Part shown: one piece after another, positions 50,275 to 59,501 of the stretch
Layout: each line of letters begins with the position of its first letter
Position numbering within the stretch: the stretch's first letter is position 1
Assembly (NCBI RefSeq): GCF_000966285.1
Contig: NZ_KQ031391.1
Span: forward strand, 4,760,383 to 4,824,382
Reading direction: 5' to 3'
DNA: 64,000 nt
Origin: Pseudofrankia sp. DC12
Lineage (GTDB): Bacteria > Actinomycetota > Actinomycetes > Frankiales > Frankiaceae
Made by a program: the position numbers and the translations under genes
The notes under the pieces: generated by a model
The model's input: only the letters and a program-made list of their open reading frames with translations
The model's database searches: none
Told to the model about the DNA's origin: nothing

Positions 50275-52137
50275 GTGAGTAATAAGAAATCAAGCGCGGT
50301 GCGAGGCGAGCAGGCCATTGCCTACTACCGCGTCTCGTCGGCCGGACAGGTCAACACCGACTATGACCCGGAGGGCATCTCGCTGCCGGCCCAGCGCGTG
50401 GCCTGTAACGGGCGTGCCCGTGAGTTGGGCGTCGTCCTGGTGGACGAGTACATCGACCCCGGGAAGAGTGGCAAGACGATCGACCAGCGGCCGGCGTTCC
50501 AGGAGATGATCGCCCGAGTTCGGCAAGACCGGAGTATCGGTCACGTCTTCGTCTACGCGCTGTCGCGGTTCGCCCGGAACCGCTACGACGACGCGATCAT
50601 GATGATGACGCTCGAACGGTTGGGCGTACAACTGCACTCGGCCACCGAGAAGAACCTCGACACCACGCCTGCCGGCCGGGCCATGCACGGCATGATCGCG
50701 GTCTTCAACGAGTACCAGGTCGGGGTGAGCGGCGAAGACATCAAGGTCAAGATGGCTCACAAGGCCAAGACCGGCGGCACGCTCCACCAAGCGCCGTTGG
50801 GCTACCTGAACGTCCGCGAGCAGTTCGAGGGCCGCGAGGTACGCACCGTGGCGCTGGACCCGATGCGGGCACCGTTTGTGGTGCTGGGCTTCGAGCTGTA
50901 CGCCACCGGCAAGTACACCTTCCGCAGCTTGCAGGAGGCGCTGACTGAGGCGGGCTTCCGCACCAGGCCCACTAGGCGCTGGGGTACTCGCCCGATTTCG
51001 ATCAACAAGATTGGCGAGATGCTGCAAGATCGCTATTACCTCGGGTACGTCCGCTACGACGGCGAGGAGTACCAGGGCCGCCATGAGCCGCTGATCTCCC
51101 AGGAGCTCTTCGACCGGGCGCAGCGGGTGCTCTACGCCGAGCGCCGGGCCGGCACCCGCCACCGAACCCACCAACACTACCTGAAGGGCTTGATCTGGTG
51201 CCACCGCTGCCGGCGGCGGCTGATCATCATGCCCGGCAAGAGCCACAGCGGGGTGCGGTACTTCTACTTCATCTGCCAGGGGCGGCTCGACCACAAGTGC
51301 GACCTGCCGTACATGGCGGTCAGCAAGGTCGAGGCGGCCATTGAAGGTCACTACGCCAACGTCCAGCTATCCAGCGACTTCCGTACTGCCGTCCAGACAC
51401 GCCTGGATGACGCCATGGCCAGCACCACCGACGCGACCCGGCGCCTCCGCACGCAGTACGACCGGAAGCTCAAGGAGCTGAACACCCGGGAGGACGGTCT
51501 GCTCGACTTGGTCGGCGATCCCGACTGGCCCAAGGAGAAGCTGACGGCCAAGATCCGGGCAGTGCGGGAGGAACGTACCAAGATCGAGGAACGACTGGAG
51601 GAGAGCGACCGACCACTGGACGATGGTCACGAGGTGCTGTCGACGGTGCTCCGACTGTTGGAAGATCCCCAGGCACTGTACCGACGCTCAGGGGTCCGTG
51701 CCCGCAAGGTCCTGAACACGGCGATCTTCACCAAGCTGTACCTGGATGTTGAGAGCGAGCCGGTGGTCACTACGGACGATCTCAACGAGCCGTTCACTGC
51801 CACCGTGACGGCGTACCGGGCCTGGAACCCACCCAGCGTCACGGAGGGTGTGCGAGCAGCTCACATGATCGTGCAAGTTGCCCCAGCACGACAAAGCGGC
51901 GTCTCCACATGGGATGACGCCGCTCTAGACGATCTTTCTGACTCAGGCCTCTTGATCACTGCCCTTGTGGGGGTGGGTTCAAGTAAGGCCGTAGTGGTGC
52001 GGGAGGGGGGACTTGAACCCCCACGCCCTAGGGCGGCAGATCCTAAGTCTGCTGCGTCTGCCATTCCGCCACTCCCGCGTGGCTCTAGGGTATCGATCGA
52101 CGCGGCGTGGCCCAGCGGGAGGCGCCATGGCGCGTGA
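50275..52137 (+). CDS. Large serine recombinase; 3' end reads through tRNA-Leu
   Basis: 620 residues from a GTG with AAAGGAGAAG upstream. Ser21 in AIAYYRVSSAGQ is the nucleophile; a resolvase domain, a recombinase domain (APLGYLNVREQFEGREVRTV) and a zinc ribbon (LIWCHRCRRRLI, then CDLP) with a long coiled coil (TDATRRLRTQYDRKLKELNT) follow, typical of phage and ICE integrases. The last about 50 residues (VREGGLEPPRPRAADPKSAA and on) are the antisense translation of the tRNA-Leu gene, so the C-terminus was probably changed by integration. The native stop in the circular form would differ. It should insert and excise the element. Confidence 0.85.
   Translation: MSNKKSSAVRGEQAIAYYRVSSAGQVNTDYDPEGISLPAQRVACNGRARELGVVLVDEYIDPGKSGKTIDQRPAFQEMIARVRQDRSIGHVFVYALSRFARNRYDDAIMMMTLERLGVQLHSATEKNLDTTPAGRAMHGMIAVFNEYQVGVSGEDIKVKMAHKAKTGGTLHQAPLGYLNVREQFEGREVRTVALDPMRAPFVVLGFELYATGKYTFRSLQEALTEAGFRTRPTRRWGTRPISINKIGEMLQDRYYLGYVRYDGEEYQGRHEPLISQELFDRAQRVLYAERRAGTRHRTHQHYLKGLIWCHRCRRRLIIMPGKSHSGVRYFYFICQGRLDHKCDLPYMAVSKVEAAIEGHYANVQLSSDFRTAVQTRLDDAMASTTDATRRLRTQYDRKLKELNTREDGLLDLVGDPDWPKEKLTAKIRAVREERTKIEERLEESDRPLDDGHEVLSTVLRLLEDPQALYRRSGVRARKVLNTAIFTKLYLDVESEPVVTTDDLNEPFTATVTAYRAWNPPSVTEGVRAAHMIVQVAPARQSGVSTWDDAALDDLSDSGLLITALVGVGSSKAVVVREGGLEPPRPRAADPKSAASAIPPLPRGSRVSIDAAWPSGRRHGA
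51998..52078 (-). tRNA. tRNA-Leu (anticodon UAG)
   Basis: On the minus strand the acceptor stem GCGGGAG pairs with CTCCCGC, then a discriminator A; CCA is not encoded. The anticodon loop CTTAGGA sits on a GCAGA/TCTGC stem and reads UAG for leucine CUN codons. A variable arm with GCCCTAGGGC and a T arm GGGGG-TTCAAGT-CCCCC are typical of class II tRNA. The 3' end faces the integrative element, so this gene is its likely attachment site. Confidence 0.9.
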
Positions 52138-52731
52138 CGGAGACCGTTGCCGATCTAGGGCGCTTCCGTGGATCTTCGGCCGCGCGGGCGGCGTCCCGGG
52201 CAACCACTCGCCGCGTTGTCGTCGTCATCCATAGCTCCGCTCTGGACTCCTCCTCCGCCTTGCGACGGACCGCCTGGGACGCCGCCCGCATCGACCAAGA
52301 TCTGCGGGACGCGCCCTAGTGGCCTTGACCGTCAACCTCTCTCGTCGCCTTGATCGCTGTTTTTGTCCTCTGGTGGCTGCGGAACGGCGCCGGTTACGAC
52401 CACCGGAAGGCCGAGGCGGCGATCAGAAGGTCGCCGTGGCTGGACGGACCTTGCCGGAGGGTGGTGTCAGTGTCCAGGTCATCACGGCAGGTCTCTTCGA
52501 GGACCGGCGGCGGCGTGGCGCGGAAGTCTGGTGGCTTCGCAGTAGTCCAGGGCGGGTGTGACACGCTCCCAGGGGCAACGTGGCTGGCAGCCTGCGCGTC
52601 AAGGACCACAAGGCCAGCCCGGCGACGCCGGGCTCGGCCGCCGACGGGCGGGACAGGGGCAGCAGCAACCCGTATCGGCGGCTGTCGGTACGGCAGGCGG
52701 CGGGAGCCGCGCACACGGGCCGGGAGGTGCG
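52138..52731. other. Region right of the tRNA, no firm gene
   Basis: About 590 bases. A plus-strand frame at 52107-52319 (starting MAQREAPWRVTETVADLGRF) is possible but has no known domain, and its own start overlaps the recombinase end. Other small frames are Arg/Pro-rich and cannot be separated from background. GGGAGGTGCG just before 52732 is the ribosome-binding site of the next gene. Confidence 0.3.
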
Positions 52732-53454
52732 ATGACCTTCTCACCTCGCGCCCGCGGCGGCGATCCGTGCCCAGGTACACCGTGGAGGGAGAGCAATCCG
52801 GTGAGGCGAGCGGGTGAGCCCGGCGGGCTGCTCGACGGCGAGCTGATGGCCAGCCTGTTTCCGGATCGGCGAGTGGTCCGCGCGGAGCTGGACGGCAGGC
52901 TTGTAGACGCGGTCTTCCACCTGGATGTCGAGGAGCATGCACGGCGGGTCCGATGTGGGCTGGGCGCGATGTGCTACCCAAGGCTGCTGCGGCGGCTCGC
53001 CGACCTTTCGAACGGCGTTCTGCCCCTGGACCCCGGGCCTCTGGCCGAGACCAGCCTGCTGCCGGACGGGGTGGTCGAGTGGTCTGGCCTGCATGGGCCG
53101 GTCCGGCTGTTGCAGCCTCCGTTGGTACTGGAGGCGGTTGTCGTGCCGGCCGTCGGACGGGCGCAGACGCGTCATGTGCGGGTCGCGGACAGGTTCGCCC
53201 CGTACGCGCCTCGTTGGGTGATCAGCGGGGATCAGCGAGTGGACGCCTCGGTCCTGGTGGCGGCCTCCGTGGGCGGGGTCGGCCTCGTCGTTCGTTGGCC
53301 TGAACCGGAAGTCATCGCTTCGGCTGCTCCGGCGGCCGGCCGGGCCCTGCCTGGCCAGGCGTGGCTGCTCGCCGAGCAGGCGTACGGAGCCTGGCTGGTG
53401 GTGAGTGCACGCGCCGGTGGGCATGCCGGCGTCGGGGCCGCCGCGACGGTCTGA
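52732..53454 (+). CDS. Conserved hypothetical protein
   Basis: 240 residues from the ATG at 52732, chosen for the GGGAGGTGCG in front; a GTG at 52801 is an alternative. The protein is compact, with few charged residues near the end (LPGQAWLLAEQAYGAWLVVS) and a strand-rich middle (LHGPVRLLQPPLVLEAVVVP). It has no signal peptide and no motif I recognise. Its codon use is like that of the flanking chromosomal genes, which suggests it belongs to the host backbone. Confidence 0.5.
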   Translation: MTFSPRARGGDPCPGTPWRESNPVRRAGEPGGLLDGELMASLFPDRRVVRAELDGRLVDAVFHLDVEEHARRVRCGLGAMCYPRLLRRLADLSNGVLPLDPGPLAETSLLPDGVVEWSGLHGPVRLLQPPLVLEAVVVPAVGRAQTRHVRVADRFAPYAPRWVISGDQRVDASVLVAASVGGVGLVVRWPEPEVIASAAPAAGRALPGQAWLLAEQAYGAWLVVSARAGGHAGVGAAATV

Positions 53455-54384
53455 TCCGACCCCGGCTGTCCCCACGCGCCTTGATCCCTGTAGGCGAGGC
53501 CCTGGCAGGCGACGTCCCGCCGAGTGACGTCCCGGGCGCGCGATATCCCTGGCGGCCGACGTCCGGCCAGGGGCGACGCCGGGGCGGGCGGGCGGGCCGA
53601 CGGCCAGGATGCCGGACGATTAGCGCCGCAATTTGTCCGAACGACCGCCTTCAAGTCTCCAGATTGTTGGCCCGGCGCCGCGATCCGGTGATTTCACGGA
53701 CTGTCGCGGCTCGACGCGCGGGAATCAGGACTGTTGCTCCGTGGCGACTTGCGCGCCGTTCGCGTCCTCGCTGAGATGCGGCATCGACGGTTGGCCGGCG
53801 GCCAGCCGGCCGTTCGCGTCGGTCGAATCGACGCGAAGGCGGCGGCCTGCGCGAACCAGGATGAGGGATGCGACTGGGGTGCCACGGCCCGGGGACGGAT
53901 GGATCGGCCCGGACACCTCAGCCGCGTCCTCAACCTACCTGCTCGATAGCTGATAGTCACTGATCGATTACAGGCAGTTCCAGACTACACCGCGAGGTCC
54001 GTCCTTGCCGGGCGACACACCGCTATGGTCACCATATCGGCACGCAAGGGAACATCGGTGCTGATGTCACCCCGGCCCGGGTGGCCGTGGCCGGCTCGTG
54101 CCGCTGGCCCAACGGGGCTGTCCTCGACACGCTGTCCGCTGTGCTGGAGACTGAGCCGAGGACGTCGGCAGCGCGGTCGCGAGACGGCCCGAATCGCCGA
54201 GCCGGCGTGCATTTCTCGGCTCGGTAGCGTGAGATCCCGGTGACGTGCGCGTTATCACGACCGGCGCATACCGGGCGAGACCAGGCACTCCGGGGCGTCT
54301 CGCCCGGATGCCCGCGGTTCGACAATGCGCTGGTGACGACACCCACAGGGTGTCCGTGGAGTTTCCGGCTTAGTCTTTGCCCTC
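53455..54384. other. Long gap upstream of murI
   Basis: About 930 bases with no supported gene. Small frames on both strands are Arg/Ala-rich and show no start-site signal. Short repeats of GACGTCC occur around 53510-53570. The promoter of murI is probably in the last 150 bases. Confidence 0.35.
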
Positions 54385-55410
54385 ATGAGCGACGCGCCGA
54401 TAGGGGTATTCGACAGCGGCGTCGGCGGTCTGACGGTGGCCAGAGCCATCCTCGACCAGTTGCCGCACGAGCCCTTGCTGTACTTCGGCGATACCGCGCG
54501 AGCACCGTACGGACCGCGGCCTATCGCGGAGATCCGCCGGGTTGCGCTCGACGCGATGGACACGCTCGTCGCCGAGGGCGTGAAGCTGCTGGTGATCGCC
54601 TGTAACACGGCGAGCGCCGCCTGCCTGCGGGATGCCCGCGAGCGTTACGACGTGCCGGTGGTCGAGGTCGTCCTGCCGGCGGCCCGCCGGGCCGTGGCCG
54701 CGACCCGGAGCGGCCGGGTCGGGGTGATCGGCACCGTCGCGACGATCACCAGCCGCGCCTACGACGACGCGGTGGCCGCGGCCGCCGCCGTGACGCTCAC
54801 GAGCGTCGCCTGCCCGGCGTTCGTCGACTTCGTCGAACGCGGCACGACCGCCGGCCGCCAGTTGCTCGGCCTGGCCGAGGCATATCTCGCGCCGCTGCAG
54901 GAGGCGGACGTCGACACCCTGATCCTGGGATGTACGCATTATCCGTTGCTGACCGGGGTTATCGGGCTGGTGATGGGGGAAAGTGTCACGCTGGTGAGCA
55001 GCGCCGAGGAGACCGCGAAGGACACCTACCGGGTGTTGGCCCGCGGTGGCCTGTTCCGCGACCCCGAGCTCCCACCCCCGGTCCATCGGTTTCTCGCCAC
55101 CGGCGACCCGCGCTCGTTCACCAGGGTCGGGCGTCGGTTCCTCGGGCCCGAGCTGGCGGTCGTCCTGCCAGCTCAGCCCTCCGGCGAGCGCGCCGCGCCG
55201 GCGACGCCGGCCGAGGGTGACGCCCCGGGCGCGGCGGCGCCGCCCCTCGTCGACGGCGGCGCGGTGGCCGAGGTGGCCGGCGGCGCCAGCACCAGTGGCG
55301 CGCAAGCGCCTTTGCCCCTGAGCATGGCGGTGGGTACGCGGGAACGGGACGGGGGCGGCGACAACGTGACGAGGGCGGTCATGCCGACGGCTGAGGCGGT
55401 GCGCCAGTGA
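54385..55410 (+). CDS. murI: Glutamate racemase
   Basis: 341 residues. It makes D-glutamate for peptidoglycan by moving a proton between two cysteines; both are present in [11 protein letters not shown] and [12 protein letters not shown]. The start [18 protein letters not shown] is diagnostic. The catalytic part ends near residue 265; the remaining 75 residues ([20 protein letters not shown] and on) are a low-complexity tail not found in the enzyme from most species. The stop overlaps the start of the next gene (GTGA), as part of the murI-PDE-rph-rdgB operon. Confidence 0.95.
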   Translation: MSDAPIGVFDSGVGGLTVARAILDQLPHEPLLYFGDTARAPYGPRPIAEIRRVALDAMDTLVAEGVKLLVIACNTASAACLRDARERYDVPVVEVVLPAARRAVAATRSGRVGVIGTVATITSRAYDDAVAAAAAVTLTSVACPAFVDFVERGTTAGRQLLGLAEAYLAPLQEADVDTLILGCTHYPLLTGVIGLVMGESVTLVSSAEETAKDTYRVLARGGLFRDPELPPPVHRFLATGDPRSFTRVGRRFLGPELAVVLPAQPSGERAAPATPAEGDAPGAAAPPLVDGGAVAEVAGGASTSGAQAPLPLSMAVGTRERDGGGDNVTRAVMPTAEAVRQ

Positions 55411-56153
55411 AACTGACGATCCTGGGCTGCTCCGGCACCTACCCCGGCCCCAACTCCGCGTGTTCGTCCTATCTGGTCGAGTCCGACGACTTCCGGCTCG
55501 TCGTCGACGCGGGCAACGGCTCGCTCGGCGAGCTGCAGCGTCACTGCGACCTGCGTGACGTCGACGCCGTCCTGCTCAGCCACCTGCACGGCGACCACTG
55601 CCTGGACCTCGTGGTGCAGAGCTACGCCCGCCGCTACCACCCGCAGGGCACCCCGCCGAAGCTCCCGGTCTACGGCCCGATCAACACCCGCGAGCGGATC
55701 TGCGGCGCCTTCGAGCGCTGGCCGGAGGACTCGCTCGCGGACATCTACGACTTCCAGACGATCGGGCCCGGCAGGGTGCACATCGGCCCGTTCCTGATCG
55801 ACCTGGCCCGGGTCGCCCACCCGGTCGAGGCCTACGGCGTGCGGATCAGCGCTGACGGCAAGGTGATCACCTACTCCGGCGACACCGGCCCGTGCGAGAA
55901 GCTCGTCCGCCTCGCCAAGGACAGCGACCTCTTCCTCTGTGAGGCCGCGTTCCTCGACCACGAGAACAACCCGCCCGACCTGCACCTGACCGGCCGCGAG
56001 GCCGGTCTGCACGCCGAGGCCGCCGGCGTCGGCCAGCTCGTCCTCACCCACCTCGTGCCCTGGGGCGACGCCGTCCGCAGCGAGGCCGAGGCCACCGCCG
56101 CCTTCAACGGCGAGCTGACCGTAGCCACCCCGGGCGCCTCCTTCGTGATTTGA
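55407..56153 (+). CDS. MBL-fold hydrolase, Rv1339-type cyclic nucleotide phosphodiesterase
   Basis: 248 residues. [20 protein letters not shown] and the zinc motif [11 protein letters not shown] mark an RNase Z/PDE-like metallo-beta-lactamase; further ligands are in [12 protein letters not shown] and [11 protein letters not shown]. In Mycobacterium the gene in this position, Rv1339, is an atypical class II phosphodiesterase that degrades cAMP. The position between murI and rph is the same here, which supports that role. It is coupled to murI by a GTGA overlap. Confidence 0.85.
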   Translation: MKLTILGCSGTYPGPNSACSSYLVESDDFRLVVDAGNGSLGELQRHCDLRDVDAVLLSHLHGDHCLDLVVQSYARRYHPQGTPPKLPVYGPINTRERICGAFERWPEDSLADIYDFQTIGPGRVHIGPFLIDLARVAHPVEAYGVRISADGKVITYSGDTGPCEKLVRLAKDSDLFLCEAAFLDHENNPPDLHLTGREAGLHAEAAGVGQLVLTHLVPWGDAVRSEAEATAAFNGELTVATPGASFVI

Positions 56154-56254
56154 CCGTCCGCCCGATTCGGTTGCTCCCGAACGAAAAGCAACTCAGGTAG
56201 CGACCCTGGACCAGCGCCATCCACCGCATTTCAACGCCATCCCCGAGACACCCT

Positions 56255-56415
56255 GGGGAGGGCGCTCAGCGCCCGAACCAGGCGGATCCACCGAAGGGCG
56301 CTCCGCGCCCGGTTCCAGCGGAACACAACCCAGCTCCCGACCCTGGACAGCGCCCGCCTCGTCCATCTCCGCCAACCCAGAATCACGTTGGGGAGGGCGC
56401 TCAGCGCCCGAACCG
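56255..56415. repeat. Palindromic repeats, REP-like
   Basis: A 25-base sequence beginning GGGGAGGGCGCTCAGCGCCC occurs exactly at 56255-56279 and 56390-56414. A variant, AGGGCGCTCCGCGCCCG, lies between at about 56295, and a related copy occurs at 61693. Each has a GGGCGC...GCGCCC hairpin. The whole 323-base gap 56154-56476 is made of such sequence and has no gene. Confidence 0.65.
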
Positions 56416-56476
56416 GCAGGCGGCAGGCGGGCGCCCTGCGCCCGTTCCGGCCGACCGCCCTGGATAAGGTCCGGGC

Positions 56477-57229
56477 GTGACTCGACATGACGGCAGGGCG
56501 GCCGACCAGCTCCGGGATGTGACGATCGTCCGGGGGTGGCAGGAGCACGCTGAGGGTTCAGCATTGATCAACTTTGGGCGGACCAGGGTGCTGTGCGCGG
56601 CCTCGGTAACGGAGGGCGTCCCGCGCTGGCGCAAGGGCAGCGGGCTGGGCTGGGTGACGGCCGAGTACTCGATGCTGCCGCGTGCGACCAACACCCGTAA
56701 CGACCGCGAGTCCGTGAAGGGCCGGATCGGCGGGCGCACCCACGAGATCTCCCGGCTGATCGGGCGCAGCCTGCGGGCCTGCATCGACCTCAAGCAGCTG
56801 GGCGAGAACACGATCGCGATCGACTGCGACGTGCTGCTCGCCGACGGCGGCACCCGGACGGCCGCGATCACCGGCGCCTATGTCGCGCTCTCGGACGCCT
56901 GCGGCTGGCTCGGCCGGCCCAAGGCCATCAGCGGCGGGGTCAGCGCGGTCAGCGTCGGCGTCGTCGGTGGTGTCCCGATGCTCGACCTCGCGTACGTCGA
57001 GGACTCGGCAGCCGACACCGACATGAATGTCGTCTGCACGGATGCCGGTTCGTTCGTCGAGGTCCAGGGCACCGCGGAGGGCGTCGTGTTCGACCGCGCG
57101 ATGCTCGACCAGCTGCTCGACCTGGCCGTCGCCGGCTGCGCCCAGCTCGCCAAGGCACAGGCGCTCGCGCTCGCGGGCCCGGCGCCGGCCGGCCCGGCCA
57201 GGCCGGCCAGCCGTGGCGGCGGCAAGTGA
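56477..57229 (+). CDS. rph: Ribonuclease PH
   Basis: 250 residues. A phosphate-dependent 3' exoribonuclease that trims tRNA 3' ends. [61 protein letters not shown] and [20 protein letters not shown] follow the family order, with the phosphate-binding Arg pair and catalytic Asp in place. The GTG start at 56477 follows the repeat-rich gap. A short Ala/Pro-rich tail is extra. It overlaps the next gene by GTGA and belongs to the murI operon. Confidence 0.95.
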   Translation: MTRHDGRAADQLRDVTIVRGWQEHAEGSALINFGRTRVLCAASVTEGVPRWRKGSGLGWVTAEYSMLPRATNTRNDRESVKGRIGGRTHEISRLIGRSLRACIDLKQLGENTIAIDCDVLLADGGTRTAAITGAYVALSDACGWLGRPKAISGGVSAVSVGVVGGVPMLDLAYVEDSAADTDMNVVCTDAGSFVEVQGTAEGVVFDRAMLDQLLDLAVAGCAQLAKAQALALAGPAPAGPARPASRGGGK

Positions 57230-57873
57230 CCGCGGCCGTGGCGGCGCCGACGCGGCTGGTGCTGGCCAGCCGCAACGAGGCCAAGCTCGTCGAGCTGCGC
57301 CGGATTCTGGCGGCGGTGGGTCTCGCCGTCGAGCTGGTCGGGCTGCCGGACGGTCCGGAGGTGCCCGAGACTGGCCGCACCTTCGCCGAGAACGCGCTGC
57401 TCAAGGCCAGGGGCGCGGCCGCGACAACCGGGCTGCCGGCCGTCGCGGACGACTCGGGGCTCGCCGTCGACGAGCTCAACGGAATGCCCGGTGTCCGCTC
57501 CGCCCGCTGGGCCGGTAGTCCAGCCGGCCGGCCCCGCGTCGAGAAGGACGCGGCGAACAACGCGTTGTTGCTCGCCCAGCTCGACGACGTCCCCGACGAG
57601 CGGCGTGGCGCGGCCTTCCTGTGCGCGGCGGCGTTCGTCGGCCCGGGCGGCACCGAGCACGTGGTCCACGGTGAGATGCGCGGCCACCTGCTGGCCGCGC
57701 CGCGCGGCGCCGGTGGCTTCGGCTACGACCCGCTCTTCCTCCCTGACGGTGAGACCCGGACCAGCGCCGAGCTCACCGCGCAGGAGAAGGACGCCATCAG
57801 CCACCGGGGCCAGGCGTTCCGCGCCCTCGCCGCCGTTCTGCCCGAGCTGCTGGGAGCCGGCGTCGTTCGATAG
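57226..57873 (+). CDS. rdgB: XTP/dITP diphosphatase (RdgB/HAM1)
   Basis: 215 residues. It removes inosine and xanthosine triphosphates from the nucleotide pool. [18 protein letters not shown] is the Walker-like start, [20 protein letters not shown] and [20 protein letters not shown] give the metal-binding site, and [10 protein letters not shown] is the base-specificity loop. [10 protein letters not shown] ends the catalytic part. The start GTG is coupled to rph, the same order as in mycobacteria. Confidence 0.95.
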   Translation: MTAAVAAPTRLVLASRNEAKLVELRRILAAVGLAVELVGLPDGPEVPETGRTFAENALLKARGAAATTGLPAVADDSGLAVDELNGMPGVRSARWAGSPAGRPRVEKDAANNALLLAQLDDVPDERRGAAFLCAAAFVGPGGTEHVVHGEMRGHLLAAPRGAGGFGYDPLFLPDGETRTSAELTAQEKDAISHRGQAFRALAAVLPELLGAGVVR

Positions 57874-58045
57874 CCGGCGCCGCCGATGTTCCTCCCCGCC
57901 TACGGGCCGGTTTGCGGCGATAGGCGACTGTTAGCATTGGGTGACAGCAATCGGGGCGGTGCCGCGGGGGCTGGCGGGTTTTTCGCCACGCGGGCCTATT
58001 GCCCTCGAACGAGTCGATGGGTAGTAGAAAGGTGCGGCGAGACCG

Positions 58046-58471
58046 GTGACTGCCGGGAATTTCAGCATTATTTTTGGTGCGGACGACACCAATGAGTGTG
58101 TGACCGCCGTGCGGGAGTATCTGCGGGCGAACTACGAGACCACGGTCGTTGCTCCGACCAGCTGGCCGGAGCTTTCCGAAACTGTGGCCCGTGGCGTCGC
58201 CGCCGGCGAGTATCGTTTCGGCGTGCTGATGTGCTGGACGGGCACGGGCACGGCAATGGCGGCGAACAAGGTGCCCGGAGTGCGGGCCGCGCAGGCCTGG
58301 GAGCCGTGGGTCGCCACCCATGCGCGCCTCTGGAATGACGCGAACGTCCTCGCGATGAGCCTGAAGAGAACGGCGCCCGAGGTCGCGCTCGACTGCCTGC
58401 GGGCGTTTCTCGCGGTAGCGGGCCCGGATCCCGAGGAAATGCCGCAGATCGGGAAGATGCGGGGCCGGTAG
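58046..58471 (+). CDS. RpiB/LacA/LacB-family sugar-phosphate isomerase
   Basis: 141 residues from a GTG. FGVLMCWTGTGTAMAANKVP, then GVRAAQAW, corresponds to the RpiB active-site loop (CGTGxGMxxAANK) with the catalytic Cys kept. The start FGADDTNECVTAVREYL and end HARLWNDANVLAMSL are also typical. Enzymes of this family interconvert ribose 5-phosphate and ribulose 5-phosphate or act on other aldose phosphates. It stands alone, 170 bases after rdgB, and the preferred sugar is unknown. Confidence 0.8.
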   Translation: MTAGNFSIIFGADDTNECVTAVREYLRANYETTVVAPTSWPELSETVARGVAAGEYRFGVLMCWTGTGTAMAANKVPGVRAAQAWEPWVATHARLWNDANVLAMSLKRTAPEVALDCLRAFLAVAGPDPEEMPQIGKMRGR

Positions 58472-58583
58472 GCGTTCGTTCGCGGTTCCCGTCCGCCCGT
58501 CTCGGGAGAACACGGATGCATGCGAATGACTACGGCAGCCGTGAGCCGGAAGATTTCTCGCGGCTGCCAGGCCGAGCTGACGA

Positions 58584-59447
58584 TCAATCCGTGATATCGA
58601 CGACGAGACGGCCGCGCAGCGCGGCCACGGATTCGGCGGGTACGCCGGCCTGTTGGGCCCAGCCGGTGGCGCTGCCCCAGGTCTCGTCGATCCGGTCGAG
58701 AACCCCGGCCATGACCTCCGGGCGGACGCGTAGCTGGTCGGCGTCCGCGCGGGTGCGGATGCCGCTCTCGTAGGACGGCAGCGCGGCGAGGCGCGTCTCG
58801 ATGAGGTGGATCCGGTCGTTGGTGGCCAGGTAGTCCTCGATGATGGCCTCGGGCTCGACGCCGACGAGGGAGAGCACCACCGCGGCGAGCACCCCGGTGC
58901 GGTCCTTGCCGGCCGCGCAGTGGAACAGCGTCGGGCCGTTGGCCTCGTCGGCGATGAGGCGGACGGCGGTCGCGACCGAGTCGCCCGCCAGCCGCAGGTA
59001 GTCGAGGTAGTGCTCGACCCGGTCGTCGCTGGTGCGGATGCGGATCAGCGCCTGGGCCGCCTCCTCCTCCGCGGCGACCTCGGCCGGCGTGATCCAGCGG
59101 GTCCGCAGGAACGACAGGTTGTGATGCGCGATCGGCTCGGCGCCCAGCGGCCCGCGGCCCTCCCGGGCCAGCTCCTCGGGAGTGCGCAGGTCGAGGATCG
59201 TCCGCAGGCCGAAGTCGTCGCGCAGCCGCAGCACGTCGGCTGGGCTCAGGTGCTGCAGGGTGTCGCTGCGCAGCAGCACCCCGTACTGGGTCTGGCCGCC
59301 ATCCAGGGTGGGTAGCCCACCGAGATCGCGGACGTTGTCGCAGCCTTCGAGCTCGTACCAGCGATCCACAGGTTCGATGCTAAGCGGCGGCCCGGGCCGG
59401 GCGCCCCGGTTTCGCCGTTCGGATGACCGGCGACGGCGACTGTTCAC
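58584..59447 (-). CDS. Tyrosine-protein phosphatase of the DUF/Y_phosphatase3 type
   Basis: 287 residues from a GTG at 59447; an internal GTG just before DRWYELEGC is an alternative. The P-loop is HCAAGKDRTGVLAAVVL with the nucleophile Cys and the Arg. NVRDLGGLPTLDGGQTQYGV and RSDTLQHLSPADVLRL are the conserved start of the Y_phosphatase3 (MptpB-like) group, which dephosphorylates Tyr and sometimes phosphoinositides. The gene is convergent with the RpiB-like gene. A role in signalling is likely; the substrate is unknown. Confidence 0.85.
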   Translation of the reverse strand: MNSRRRRSSERRNRGARPGPPLSIEPVDRWYELEGCDNVRDLGGLPTLDGGQTQYGVLLRSDTLQHLSPADVLRLRDDFGLRTILDLRTPEELAREGRGPLGAEPIAHHNLSFLRTRWITPAEVAAEEEAAQALIRIRTSDDRVEHYLDYLRLAGDSVATAVRLIADEANGPTLFHCAAGKDRTGVLAAVVLSLVGVEPEAIIEDYLATNDRIHLIETRLAALPSYESGIRTRADADQLRVRPEVMAGVLDRIDETWGSATGWAQQAGVPAESVAALRGRLVVDITD

Positions 59448-59501
59448 CTGTTGCGCCGTCGGTCGCCCGGCGCCCGGCTGATTGCTCGGAGTGCCTCGGG
59501 C

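Noticed and set aside
56154-56476. CRISPR-like array between the PDE and rph genes
   Set aside because: Only two exact repeats with unequal spacing and palindromic cores; no spacers of regular length and no cas genes.
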